Position numbers and translations under genes: made by a program. The notes under the pieces are model-generated. The model was not told the origin of the DNA. It saw only the letters and a program-made list of their open reading frames with translations, and made no database searches. Of a DNA stretch of 64,000 bases, positions 42,925-61,800 are shown piece by piece (position 1 is the first letter of the stretch; the number at the start of each line of letters is the position of its first letter). This DNA is from Phytoseiulus persimilis (lineage: Eukaryota; Arthropoda; Arachnida; Mesostigmata; Phytoseiidae). The stretch spans positions 1,488,001-1,552,000 of the forward strand of contig CM075101.1 in NCBI GenBank assembly GCA_037576195.1, written 5' to 3'.

Positions 42925-45900
42925 GTTCCTGGCACAGCAACCGGAACTAACTCCGGTTGTTGTCCCGAGTTTCTCGAGATCCGCCCGGATTTCGGAAACG
43001 ATCAACGTCCCGCGACTGGGAGCCTGGCCAGGTTCCCCTCAGTCTCCCTTTGCGGTTTCGGTTTCCCGAACGTTTGGAAGATATGTTCGGGGCAGACACT
43101 CATTTGTGTGTGTAGGTTATGGAGACGACCCGCTTTTGCCAACAGACCCGGATATCAGGCGTTGCACTTCCGCGTACCCCCATGCACCTCGATGATGACA
43201 ATCCAGCGGTGCTCACTCAAACGTCCATTAGCTCGCCCACCTGGCTCTTTTTCCGAATAGTGAAATAGAATGCTCGGACAGCTTGCGCGCTAACTGAATC
43301 ATGTTCTTCTGTAACTCAACTGACTTCCCCGAAAGCGCGTCCTATTGAACTCAGCTGCCACTTGGTGCATGACGGCGAGGAGCCTGACTAGATTGACTTC
43401 ACCGGAGGCGCAGTGCGAGGATTCCGGACTTCGGAAATAATTTTCACATATTCCACAACTCTCATAGGCTCTGAATCGGTGTTCCAAGAAATTGGCGCTG
43501 TCATTCCACGACTCGCTCTGAGAAGTTCCTGAGCGGAACATTCCGGGAGCTCGAAGCGAGAAGTTGTGAAGACCCTCCTCCGCGAGTGGTTCAAGTTTTC
43601 ACACTGGTGCACTTCAAACAAAGGAAGTCCGATCTGATTGCTTCAATGACTCGGAGAACGGATGTCCGCGCCGTCGCGCGGAGGAATGAGTTGGAGGACG
43701 ACGAAACTCCATCCGTTCCGAGCTGACGGCATCGATACCTTGACACCAATGAAGGCGTAAGTAGGGGATCAGGAAACAAGTAGACAACAAAGCCCCCGGG
43801 CTCCCGGCGGCCGTTTTTCGCGGCAGGTGTTTCGGGTAACTCGTTTGCCGAATGCGTGTTTTGAGCCGATGGTTTGCTGTTCGGTGTCGGGGATCTCACG
43901 GGCAGCGAAGGAACGAGTCGTTATCAAGCGTCGCGGGAATTATTTATTTCAAAACTAGCACCGAAGGGCCCGGAGTCCTCTCAAAGAATGTAATCACTAT
44001 GTCTCCGAGATTTGGCCAAAGGTATAACCCTGAGAGGAGGGGGGCGTTTGACCTTGCGACCACAGTATCCGTCTTTCCTATGCCAGAATCCGGTGCGCGG
44101 CCTTTTCCCCATTCGCCTCAGACGGTTGGGACTTCCGATAGGTAGGTACGTTTCCATTCGGTCCGTGTTCGACACCTGACCGACCACGGCCAAACACCTC
44201 TCGGATAAGGACATGTGGAGCTGCAAGGGGTTGTAGGAGTGAGTATTCCGCACTCGTTCCACAAGATCTTCGGTACGGGATCAAGGTGCGAAAGTGAGCG
44301 CGGTGAACGGCTCGATGGACCGGCAAACCTTGGACGGCAGGACTATGATGACACGGCCTTCGACTCTACGTAGGATTTCCGCGGACGAGCCAGCTGCACG
44401 ACAGAGGACCGCTCCTCGGTTCGGAAACGTTTCGATGCAGTGAACCTAAAGCGGAGACGGGAGGAGGTTTTTACTATGAACTCCATAACCTCGCCATCAT
44501 TCGAAGCGAACATGTTTCGAACACTTCGAATTTCACTAGCGGTGAAACTTTCTCACCAAAGTTCCGACAGGCAATGCTCCGAGAGGGTGAGCGTCACCTT
44601 CTCGAGGCCGCACGGGGATCCTGCAGGACGAATTTTCGTTGCATTAATGTGAGGTCGGATTTGGTACCGTCTTTTCGAACCCTCGAGACCAGATGAACAC
44701 GTAACTAAAGCCTACCTCGGCATTTGTCTGGTGGTTCTGATGATGTCACCTATCTGAAACGGGGAAAATGGAGCAATCCAGTCCGCGAACCAGCATTCGG
44801 TCCGCTAGCCGAAACTCGTCTCCGATCCATCAGTCTCATGATTAGCGACTCGAGCTCGCAATCATGTTATAAATGGAAAGAATCGGACACTTCGATATAA
44901 CTCGCCAATGATATAGTTGCTTTTATCAACCATCTCTGACCTTGATGCCTTCCGTTGCCACTATCCACCTTTTTTTCTCCCCATTGGCCACGAGAGCGAC
45001 TTTGCAACTCTGTATCCCATCATCTTCGATCTTGAACACCTTCTCTTCTAACACACCATCTTCAGGCCCTTGGGTGACAATGAAATTTTTAGAGGAGAGG
45101 AATACACAACTGAAGGCATCCAAACATTCTGTCCAAGTTAGGCCAGCTCAACATAAGCGGAATCTCCTTCCGCGAACGTACCGTCACGCAGGAAGTCTAT
45201 CCAGTAAGCATACTTCTGAACTCCACCTCCGATGGTACGAACCACGACTCGGCCCGTCTCCGGGGACCTTCCCGCGAGTTTCTTTATCCTCAGTGGTTCA
45301 GTGGTGTATTCCTAGAGAGCATTCGGGGAGTCAGAAGCCGAAAACCGAACCGCCTCATCTTCCCGCCAGAGGGAGAGTACCTGCTCGTACTCAAGTGAAT
45401 CGGGCACATTCAACAACTCACGTCGGGTTTCGGAAGCCGATAGCCGTATTTCATCGGCTCGGGACGCACGACGCCTCCCATGAGCGGTCGCGGGTGGCCT
45501 CTGATCCTCCGAGCAACCTTCATTTTCATTGATCGTTGCTGCGACGACAGGAGACATTCGTTACGAAACACGTTCGGGTTTCGGAGCAAGCAGCGTTCAT
45601 ATTTCGGAGTGGCTACCCTCGTTTCAGGAGTCGGTTTTACGTACCGGTTGATCCAGGAGCACGTTTGGAGTGCTGGCCAGGAGCGGTCTTAACGCATTTG
45701 TGGGTAGTGTTCTGACTTGTAAGAGACTCAGATTGCGCATGAACGCGCACAGAGACGACATGCTTCGTGTGCGCGATCAATGAGCAGCAGCTCACAATTT
45801 GGTCGAGTCAGCCCCTCTTTCGTTCGAAACACTATTTTCCTCGTCGGAAGAAATGCTGGCTTTCTCCGTCGCAGCACCAGCTCTCGCGAAATCCCTGATT

Positions 45901-46480
45901 CTGGAATTGTGAGCGGCTCACATTGGAGCCGAACTTCTCAGGAGGCCGGAACATAAACACATGGTCTGCTGCAGATGATGTAAATATAAACAATCGAGCC
46001 GGTCGTCTAGCAAAAGCAATCGGGTTGAGTGGTAAAATTCGAAATGGCGTTTGCGAGTCGTGCAAAAGAGAGCTCTTGCCGAATTCCTCTAAGTCTGGAG
46101 TTAATGATTGAACAAAGTCGTGACACGGATTGATCATCTGCTCTGGTCACTGATCGATTACTCGGATTTGTTCGGAGCCAACAGAAATCAGGGAGGTGTG
46201 AATCAGGTTGGAAAATTGCTTGAGCTCAAAACGGCGCTGACAGAACTCTCCTCACATGATAGGCCTCGGGGTATGGGAATCGTATACATATGTCGGAGGG
46301 CTTCGTGGACTCCATAAGCTTGGGCGAGTAGATGGACCGGATTCTACGCGAATGTAATGCTTCTGTCAGAATAAATGAAGTGAGCTGCAATCATCAATGA
46401 GGAATGAGAGCCTCGTATGAAAGTGTTCTAGGGTGAAGTGGCCTGCCATCTGAGATCCACTTGCTCTTATCCCCTCGGGT
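42925..46480. other. gene-poor spacer
   Basis: Apart from the small minus-strand frame at 44926-45123, I see only short open frames with no nameable motif, and no repeat of note. Confidence 0.5.
44926..45123 (-). CDS. small protein-like open frame, unrecognised
   Basis: This 65-codon minus-strand frame, open for about 12 further codons upstream, ends with KVALVANGEKKRWIVATEG and a short charged tail. Alternating hydrophobic and charged residues and few rare residues suggest real coding, perhaps a terminal exon. There is no in-frame ATG at the left boundary (the first codon is TTG), so an upstream exon would be needed. An AG lies just upstream, near 45155. I cannot name a family. Confidence 0.28.
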   Translation of the reverse strand: MDAFSCVFLSSKNFIVTQGPEDGVLEEKVFKIEDDGIQSCKVALVANGEKKRWIVATEGIKVRDG

Positions 46481-46481
46481 G

Positions 46482-46760
46482 CCCGTCAACTGGGCCCCGG
46501 CGTCAACTGGGCCATGATGTCAACTGGGCCATGGCGTCAATCGGGCCACGGGGTCAATAGGGGCCTAAACCTGATCTCACCGGATTCCCCCGCACGATTT
46601 CGAGTGCGCTGGCTGTCGATCTGCTCGCATCGCTCCGCTCGCTCGCCCGAGCCCTAACCTAACCTCACCCAATCTCCCAATCCGATTCAAGTCCGCTGCC
46701 TGCCGGTCCGCTCGGAAGTTTATGGCGAGGCCCAGTTGACGCCGCGGCCCAGCTGACGCG
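46482..46760. mobile_element. foldback-like element with 17-bp sub-repeats (copy 1)
   Basis: Five tandem 17-bp units of the form GGCGTCAACTGGGCCAT lie at 46482-46565. Two units in reverse complement (GAGGCCCAGTTGACGCC type) lie at 46727-46760, with 160 bp between them. The arms thus form an inverted repeat built from a minisatellite. The same unit builds the element at 62366-63128. The unit length is not a multiple of three, so it is not a protein repeat. The spacer holds CCTAACCTAACCT, which resembles the arthropod telomere repeat. Confidence 0.8.
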
Positions 46761-52575
<5,815 letters not shown>

Positions 52576-55500
52576 ATGCCTGGGAAGAAGATGGAGAGAT
52601 CAATCAATCGTTGTAAAACCTTTGCTGGCTGCGGCTGCTCGCTCTGCTGCTCGCCTGCGTGCGGTCGCCATACCACCAACGTGGCTGCATGGTAGCACTC
52701 ACCTGAAGTCACTCCAAACTCCTGTCATCTTGCTTCTCCTCCTTCTCGTTGTAGCAAACATCCATCAGCTGCCACTAACAACGTCATCAACCTCCCGTCG
52801 TCGTATATATTGCTTAATGATGATGAAGATAATGAAGACGGTAGACGAACGAGCCTTGTTTCTCGCATTTCGGAGAAGGAGCTCTTGGGCGATGATCAGT
52901 ACAAATCTAATCGGATATAGTTAAGATTGAATTCTACGAGAGGCGACGAGGGCATGACTGATCAATGGATGAATGCATGGATGACGGCTCGAGAGACAGC
53001 TCGCGGTCCACCGATGAGCGGCTCAGGGGAGAGCGAGCGGTCCAAACGAGCGGTGAATACCGACGCGATCGGCGCCGATAACACTCGCGATAACATTGAT
53101 GATGATTGACTGATGATGCCGCGGATCCATGGAGAAGGGGATGATGACGAAGATGACGATGATAATGAAGAATGATGGGTCGGATATATTTGTATTGTTA
53201 TTGGAATTCATTAACGTTGTCGTCTTTTGCTTCTGCGCGAATGTCGACGTTCATTGTCGTTTTCACATGAACCGCCACTGCTCACTTGTCAAGGCCTTGT
53301 CCACAAATCCTCCGAGCTCTCGAACGATTCTCCTAACAAGAATGTAGCTACAATAACAGTAATCGAACCCTCTTTCTGTCAACCTTTTCAATCGATCAAA
53401 GTGAAGCTGGATCCACGAAGTCGGCGACCGGAGTGACCAAACAAAGAAAAACTGAGATTCACTCCGTATCCCGGACTCTTATCCGAAACACCTGATTTGT
53501 GTTCGCGTCTTGATTGGTCATCGGATTGTAGCCTGTATGAGAACGACAATGATTGAGATCGAGCAAAGCATGAAAATACACGGTTCAGATGCCGCATGAG
53601 TGGCTTGGTCAGTTTCTTCTGTGGCTGTCAGTACGAACACCGAGCAAAGCCGAATCCAACGAGAGACAAAGGAATCAAATTAGATGTGGAACGATGAGTG
53701 GACGCGTCTTCCGATGGAGATGAAACACCCTAGGAGAAAATAGGAGCGAATTCAAAGGATCGATCGGACTCTTGGGGAAAGCTGCCCCGAGTCAAGCGGG
53801 AAGTGCCGAAGGCCCAATGCACAATTTAAGTGGCCGCACAGCAAAAAAATGATAGATTGTCGTCGAGAATGGAGGAGACCGATGTCGACGAACTATAAAC
53901 GAATAGATGGAGGAAAAGCTAGATGTGAAACCGGAGCAGAAGGCGTTGTACTCGGTATGGAATTGAGTTGACGAAGTGGCAGATCTGGGTTCACACGAAA
54001 CAGACTTGAGTTGGCGAGCGATTTTCGATTTTGGTTTCCATTCGTTTATTCATCGAAGGGTTCGTTAAATAAATTTTGAGAGATGAATAAAGGGATCATT
54101 GACGCATCTACCATTAGGTAGCTACTCGAGAAGACTCGTCAACTCCGGCCACCTACGAAAAGGCGAGAAAGGCGCTGGAAAACAGTTCTGCTGGGTTTTC
54201 TTTCGCGGGCGTTGCCAATGAGCGAGACGGGGTCGAGAGAGAATAAGATGCGGTGATCGGAAGAAAAACCAATGAAACGAATGCGAAGCGAAGTCAATCG
54301 AGAAATTGGGATGTCAACCGAATTAGCATTGACCATATATAAACCACAGCAGATGGCCGGGCCGAACAAAAATCGATGATCGACTGATTGATTGATTGAT
54401 ATCTGATGAATGCGCAAGAAACGATGTAGGTCACGAAACATTGTTTGACGTCAATGAGTGTAAGTTATAAGGATGAGTAAGAAGCGAAACGAGGAGGAAT
54501 GAAACATGAAGGAATAAATATCCGAAAAACTATGGAAAATCCACAGCTGTGTTTGATCCGCTCGTGTCTCATCCCTCCCGAGCCCGTGCATAAGGTGGCG
54601 TATCTGATGACTTGCGAACTGACATCACGTATTTGTTCCGTGCCAACACGAATGAGGGGAAACGACTTTGAATGGCCGCTCTGGATCAATCGCTCACGGC
54701 ACACATTCCGATCGATCATCGTTTTATCGTTCCTCATCACCTGGACCTCCGAGGATCTGATTTTCGTATGGACTGACACTACCATGGAGTACGAATTTCG
54801 AGCGCATGAATCACACCGTGAACCGTCGGCTTTCGCTCCCGAACCACGGAACGTCAGTCGTGAGCAACGAGGAAAGGGCTCCACATCGGCGTCGAGTGAC
54901 TCCGGCAAAGATCAGATTGAGTTACGAGCATTTCTCCATCGCCCTTGGGGTGTGACCCGTTCATACCAAGCTGGAGGAGAGTTTTCCGAATCTTGCGTTC
55001 GTCTTGTCGAATTGCTCCCGTCGCCGGCATTGAGCAGGATTCGGAGGAATTCGAGTTTGAGACCGGAATCGTTGATTATTTCGAACAGTTATCGGCCAAG
55101 CCGTCGGTCGACCGATCGATCGATCACTCAATCGACCCAGTGCGCTTCACAAGAGTAACCAACGGAACAGCGTCACTGTTAGCTTACTTAGTAAGCGAGA
55201 TCGGCTCCTCTGCGTTTGCCCAAGGCTTAGCTGAGTGACTGGAAGCTTGCTCGCTCGTTGGATCGTTCGTCCATCTCTCCGCTCGTCCGTCGGCTTGCTT
55301 GCTCGTTCGTTCTCCAGCATGACTCCTCCCTAGCTAGTCGATGGTGATTGAGAACCAGTAAACGCCCTAGTTGACGTTTTGCCAAAACGCTCTCCAGCAG
55401 TGTCGTCTCGAGCTTGTGTCTCATTGATTCGATCCGGTCCGAATTCGGCTCCGAATTTACAATTATCACGAGGCTTTTTGTTTCCGCTGCCCGTCGGAGC

Positions 55501-55667
55501 CAAGAGTGAGTAATCTGGTGCCTTGCCAATCGTTCGGAAGATGACTCAGTGAAGACAGTGCCGTTCGTGGATATGTGTAGATCTTCGGAAGCCGAGGCAT
55601 TCTGCGTTCCGCTCGCCGTCGAGTCCTTTCCGGCCTCTAGTCCGAAACTCAAGTTCCATCTATTCAG
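52576..55667. other. CDC42 3' flank and spacer, no gene recognised
   Basis: Two AATAAA hexamers (54068-54073 and 54086-54091) could end a long CDC42 3' untranslated region, but this is speculative. A plus-strand frame at 54.5-55.2 kb (about 220 codons) and overlapping minus-strand frames show no motif. GAT/ATG-rich simple sequence occurs near 52.8-53.2 kb. Confidence 0.5.
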
Positions 55668-58600
55668 TTGATGACTTCTTCATCTGGCAACGATTCCGAA
55701 TGGATCAATCCGAATGGCTTGGAGGCATTTCTTCTGCAGAGAGGCTACTCTCTGTGTCGGAAAAACGGCCAACGTATAAGTTGCTCGCAGTTGATGGCTG
55801 AAGACTCCGTTAGGGGATGCGAGGTGAGTCAGGGAGAAAAACATGCAAATAGTATCTCTGGAGGCTCTGATCTTCAAGCTCTGATTGCAAGCTGATGGGT
55901 GAGTGTGCCACCGAATCACCGTCTGCCCCTCATGTTATGCTGAATGAAAATAAAGCTGTCATTGCCCTCTTCCTCGGTCCATAGGTGTTCGTAGGGAAAC
56001 TCCCACACGACGCAACGGAGGAAGAGCTTCTACCTTATTTTGAAAAGGTTTGCCTGCCTATCGCAATCCCTCCTTTGACTTTCCAAAACTCTAGGTCGTA
56101 GCCCTCGTCAGCTTTAGGCTGATTCCTTCTCAAGCTCTGGATGCATCTCGGAATTTCTCCTTGCGACTCCCAGGTCGGAGAAATCCGTTGTCTGCGTCTG
56201 ATGGTGGACTACAAAGGACAGAACCGAGGCTTCGGCTTCGTCACTTACGGGACGGTGGCGGTTGCCCTGCAGGCCGTGCGTGAACTCAACCGAAGTTTCC
56301 TGCGACCGCACAAGTAAAGTTCTCCTGCACACTTGTCCTACTGATCTGAATAACGTGTTCGAACCAAATTGCGGGGCTTTGGAATTCAGAGCCGTCGGAA
56401 ATTCTCTTCCAGGCGAATCGCTGTTGTGTGGTCTGTGGACAATCGCAGACTGTTCCTCGGTGGTCTGCCACCGACAGCAGTGGCTGCGGACATTCGTGAG
56501 GAAGTATCGAAAAGAGTTGCAAATATCGAAAATGTCATCCTTTACCCGTGTGCAGACGACCCAAACCGTAATAGAGGTTTTGCGTTCATTGAGTTCAGAA
56601 ATCATATGTATGGGTTTCAGTTCCTGTCCCTTCCTCTGTTGGATTTTTTGAGACGCAGTCTACATCAACAATCGCGATCGATAAGTTTCAGTGAAAGTGC
56701 ATCTGTTCTAACGATATCTTCTCTCTCACACCCTAGGTCGGCAGCAATCGCGCGGAAACATCTGCAGAACTGTGAGAAAGGCTCACTATTCAAAAATTTA
56801 CCGAAACCTACGACGTCAGCAAACTGCAATATACAGGTGCACCGTCGTCTCGTTTGCATTCATTGACGGGTGCCAGTCTCACAAGTAATAGCGAATGGCA
56901 TCAAGGAGGGCGTTCGGAGTTTCAGGTCGACTGGGCGTCCCCTGAACCTCAAATCGATCCAGATCAAATGGCCAAAGTAACGAATCTGTTCGTGAGGAAC
57001 GTGTCTGTAGACACCACAGAAGCAGAATTGATGAAGATGTTCTCCTTCGATGGTCAGCTCGAAGTCGTGCGAGTCAGACGACCGTCGAACTTCGCGTTCA
57101 TACACTTCACTCTACGCGAGCACGCGGAGCAAGCCATGCAACGGTGAGTCCACAGTGAGGTCAAAATCCTCTTTGAGGCAATCGTTGGCATCAATCACCT
57201 CCTTTCCTCAGCCTGAACGGCTTCGAGTCGCATGGACTCAAATTGGAAATCGAGTGGGCGAAACCGGCCCCGAGAACGCGGAACGACCACGTACACGACG
57301 GGTGAGTATACAACCCCTAACTCTCCGACACATCAGAAGATATTTGAGACGTTTTCGAAAGGATTCAACACGTGGACACGTTCCATGTAAGGTATCGGAG
57401 TCGCCCTGCCCGGGGTCAGCGGTTGCGAGGAAGGCCTGCATTTTGGTGAGTTCACGAGATGCCCCGATCGAATGTCAATGTATCGAAGTTGACCGAATAT
57501 TTACTCGTTGAATATCGACTGTGACGGTCCGGTCTTCGGTCGGCTCTGTTGTTCGAGATTTAACCATAGCAAAGCTCTCTTCCGATCTGTCGCAGAGTTG
57601 ATATCAGATTTTACCAGGTAGATCCATTGTCCGAGAGCTCACGGATGAGGAATATTTCTCGTCTCTTCCGGTCAGTGTGTTCATTATCAAATCAAAGGTT
57701 CTTGCAACACGCGAACAGTCCGTTCGCGCGGTCGTTCTCGCGGTGTACATTGACTCTCCGAGAGCATGGATAGACCTCCACGGAAAAATCTCTGATAGGA
57801 CTATGTTCACTCGGAAACTCCCCGTGGATTCCGAGATGAGCCCACGTATGGGATCGCGATCTATCGCGGAAGAACCAACCAACAACGAGGAAGAATACAA
57901 TATTAAGAATATGGAATCGAACAGACGATCATTCATTCGACAGGAGTCCACAGCATCAGAGCCGTTTCCATTATAACGCCGCCCCGGGACACTCCATAAT
58001 CACACCCCACGGAAACGACGTGAGCACTCATCATTCGCCAATGATCAACGCTCCAAGCTATTATGAGGTGAATAATTGTATTTCAATTTTTCGGAACATG
58101 AATGCAGAGATCATTCGACAGACGAGATCGCCGAGTAATCCAAGAGCTCTGCATGCGTTGTGCCGATACATCGCATGCGGTAGTAAAGCCGATCACAGTT
58201 CCGAGCGGAAGGTCGCGGGCTCGATTCTCGTATAGCCGATCCGGAGGCCGGCGTCTTTGGGGACAGATCCTATGGTCGCTACTTTGAGCTTGGGGCGAAA
58301 GAAAATTTGTCGATCTCATTGCATAAACTATTGGACCCAGGATCGGCGTACTCAAATTTTTTTGGAGCTCGCCTCAATGATCGGAGTCGATTTCAGTTGC
58401 TGAATAATCTGTCGTACCAAATGTTCGGCGAACCAGCGCGCTTCACCGTGCTCACCTACCCGACAGAAAGACAGAGGAAGTTTTTCTACGTTTATGTCAC
58501 GCTGGGGAATCACACAGAGGTGAGTTTGTGGATTTCTGTTACACTCCGAATGGCTGAGGCATGGCCATAGGAATGAGAACTTCGTGAATGAGAGGCTCAT

Positions 58601-58840
58601 CCTGGATTTCCTCTATTCCCAAGGTTTTCGACCGTCTTTATGAAAATCGCCAAGTCGCCATCGAAGCAGCAGCAGCAAGTTGCTGCGCGAAGCTGCAGAT
58701 CGCCATGTACAATACGAATGGAGTGAGTGGTTCTTCGGATGTAACTTGCGCTGTTGTTGGATGCTTTCGATTCGATGCAGAGGATCAGAGTTCCCGCTTT
58801 CGAAACATCCGAACGAAACTCTCGGAGAGTTCACAGATGA
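55668..58840 (+). CDS. A1CF/RBM46/RBM47-type RNA-binding protein (three RRMs plus dsRNA-binding domain)
   Basis: Twelve exons join in phase to 483 codons: 55668-55823, 55985-56047, 56174-56313, 56413-56607, 56737-56836, 56926-57143, 57212-57301, 57362-57445, 57944-58067, 58397-58519, 58624-58722, 58781-58840. The N-terminus (LLQRGYSLCRKNGQR) is the signature preceding RRM1 in A1CF, RBM46 and RBM47. RRM1 (53-122) has VFVGKLP and NRGFGFVTY. RRM2 (about 130-220) has RLFLGGLP and NRGFAFIEF. RRM3 (238-310) has NLFVRNV and NFAFIHF. An Arg/Gly segment (RYRSRPARGQRLRGR) follows. Residues 389-465 match the A1CF-type dsRNA-binding domain. Vertebrate relatives bind mRNA, and A1CF partners APOBEC1 in editing; the role here is unknown. 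Least sure are intron 8 (498 nt), the exon 10 acceptor and the last exon. Reading through at 58722 would give a different tail ending at 58920. Confidence 0.88.
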
Positions 58841-61800
58841 AAATTTTTCCAGCGAGTTGTCACCAGCTAGTAAGAGTCATCGACCCCGCTGTTGTCGAGG
58901 ATTGCCCTCGTGAGAAATAAGAATTATTTTCCGTTTGTTTTTCGCACCCAATCTGAGCCATGATTCCCTCCCATCGTTCAGTTTGACCCTACTCAATTCA
59001 AACTTGTGTTAACAGCAGCCGCGAGATTTCGTTTTATCAGGAAATCTAACAGCAGTTCCTGAGATATGTGTGCAAGATTTCAAGATTCGGCTCTCCGCTG
59101 CCAGGTGGAGTGTTGATTCACGTTTGGAGCAAGTCGCACTTCGAAAGTTCGATTTTGTGCTTCATGGTTCCATCCATCGCAACTACGCCAATATTTGATG
59201 GAAGGCTGCTCTTCTGAACAAGCTTCTCAACGGCTTGAATTTCCCGCTGCCTCTCCCGGAGTTCGCCTCTCCGGGGCCTTTCCCTCCGACGAGTTTCTTC
59301 ATCAGAATCCTGGTGAAAGTTTTGGAGCGGCGGCTATCGATGGTTCGCCCACTTCCCGGCGCTGAGGTTGTAGAGACGCCGACTGGACAAACTAGAGGGC
59401 GCCACATGTGCTTTTTCGGGGGGAAGCCACCGCTTTGCTGGCAGATGGTGTGGCCAAGGAGGTACCTCGTTTACTGAGCGAACAGGATCAGAATGATCGC
59501 ATTACAACCTCATTTCTTGGAGAAATCTCAATGCTCAGCTGAATCGGGAGGATTGGCCGAAAAGACGAACCAGCAATTGAGCGGACAGTGTTCTGCTTCG
59601 ACTTCTTCGCCAATATCATGCGTGTCGAAGCGGCCGCCGTCAGAAACGTGTAACTTGAGTTCGCCTAACAAGAAAATTCAATTTGGTATTGCATTCCACA
59701 GCCACCCCCTGGCACATGGTGTAATGGGAGAACAGAGATAAAAAAGACCGGAACACATGTAGTTTTTGAGAGATTATGTTCGATGCGTTGATTGTTGTTG
59801 GGACCTTGTTTCAAGGAAGCTCCTGATTGCAGAGCACTGCTCACCGAATGCTAAGGTCAGCAGCCCGAGTTCAACACTCGGGCAAGGGTTGCTGTGCCAT
59901 TTTCCACGAGGCGCCCTGAGGCTGAAGAGCATCGGCGTCTTCGAAATCAAATCAGCTGCGTTTTCAGCTTCTCTCCACTCGCCAAGTTCCAATCGATTCC
60001 GGTGGTTTCGGTGATCTCCGAGACCGACCGGAGCTCTGTCCATTAAATTCGAAATGCTCCGCTAGAGTCGACTCTCGCTTTCAAACTTCAAACGGATCGC
60101 TCGCGCCGACTCCGACTCGGTTCCCGCTCTCTGTTCCCGTGTTCAATTGCAAACACCAATCAATGAAGTTCGAAGGTAAAACACACACCGGGGATACGCC
60201 ACGAATAAGAGGAGAAAAGTCTCGAAAAGGGAATAGAGCCGAAACGAACGTATACACGGCGCTTCGTGTAGAGGTGAAGAAAGTTTTTCGATTCGAATCG
60301 AAGTTTTCTCATAGGATCAAGTCGGAAGCCGGAATCCATTGAAGTAGTTTCAATTTTCTCCCAGCAGACTACGGCGCCCACCGCTCCTGACCGGGAGACT
60401 GAAGGAAGGAGAATGTACACGATGGAGAGTATTCCCTAGAATATCGTTCCTGTCCATCGCCTAACATGCAGAATGGATGTGGATGCGGGTAAATGCTGCC
60501 GGGATAAGAATGGCCGAGCCTCCTCAGATTTCAGCTGACTTCACGACTTGAGTGAAGTTTTTTCCCCTTCTTCAACTCGCCATCAATGAATTTGAATACG
60601 TGAACTCCGCATTCCGGGAAAGGCAATCTTCTGCCAGAGCGATAGATTCGTGGCAGGCCTCGCCTCAACCAGCATTCCAGCTCAGCTCTTCCCGGCAGTC
60701 CGCCTTATTTCAGTGAAGAATCGAAGGAAACTCGGAACACGTGGATTCATCCCCGATGTCGTGATATGGTGCGGGGACTGGATTGTCACCGGATGTATTG
60801 AATTATAGATTATGTCCGCGAATTCGAGCTCGAGCCAGTCGATGTCACAGGCTGAACAGAATGGAGAGGGAATTAGAAAACAGAACTCGCGAGCCCGCAG
60901 ATACACACTCCCCTTTTCCAGGCTAGATTTTCCGCTCCCTGGAAAAGAGATAAAGAAGGGATTCCATTCCCGGCTCTCACAGAGATTCCCTCAACCCCTG
61001 TTGATCGATCCTCCCGATAACGCACCCATTCCGTCCACGTCAGAACTCGTTCCTGGTGTCGACTCAGGGGGATGCTGGGGGACCGAAACAGGCCTCTTCC
61101 GTTATTTCCTTCTTAGGGGTCGGCCTGCTGGAGTACCAATCCTGTTTTATCTTCCGGGGTGGCGCCTTTGATAGAGAGATAAACCGCCAGCGGTCATTCT
61201 CGGAGAAGAAAAAATCCATTCGTGAGGAAGACGGCGAGACTGAGGAAGCACAGCAATCCATTGCTTTTATCATGCGTGATGTGTGCGGGTCGTTGTTGTG
61301 ATGGAAGTGGACAGAATCGGAGCCAACTGGCCGCCGAGTGGATGAGCGCGGACGGGGAGGATTTGGAAAGCCATAATTGAGATGTTCATCTCATTCAGTC
61401 TGAGTACACGCTCCTGCAACCACCTTCACGAGGCATTCCTCCTTACAAGGAGGCGCGTTCGCCTTCACCACGAGGACCATGCGAAAATGAGAAGAACGAG
61501 CGGTCTGCGAAGGGAATAAACGAATCTGTCCCATCGTACTGGTCGCGCTTCTCTAGCGGAGGCACAATGTGGGAGAGCAAGAGCTGCTGCCTCCCGAGGA
61601 GTGAGAGGGTAGTTTGGAGACAACGGGAAAAAAATGAGCCAAATCGAAATCGACAAATGTTGTCGCGCGCTCCGGGTACTAATTTTTCGGTCAGTTGCTC
61701 TTGGATATTGGCATTGAGGGCTCGCACCCTCGCAGCAGATAAACCAAAGCAAAGTCAGTCTTTCCATTCGTGCGCATGTGTGCTCACGAAAGGCGCTGCG

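Noticed and set aside
55227-55652. A 141-codon minus-strand frame upstream of the A1CF-like gene
   Set aside because: Its sequence is low in complexity (repeats of Ser, Arg and Glu from GTTCGCTC-like repeats) with no motif. It lies in the likely promoter/leader of the downstream gene.
58170-58250. tRNA-like B-box (GGCTCGATTCT) near 58.2 kb
   Set aside because: The flanking bases do not form the five-pair T-stem or an acceptor stem, and the site lies in an intron of the A1CF-like gene.
58723-58920. Read-through C-terminus of the A1CF-like gene ending at 58920
   Set aside because: A perfect GTGAGT donor at 58723 and a CAG acceptor at 58780 keep the phase. Read-through is kept only as a possible isoform.
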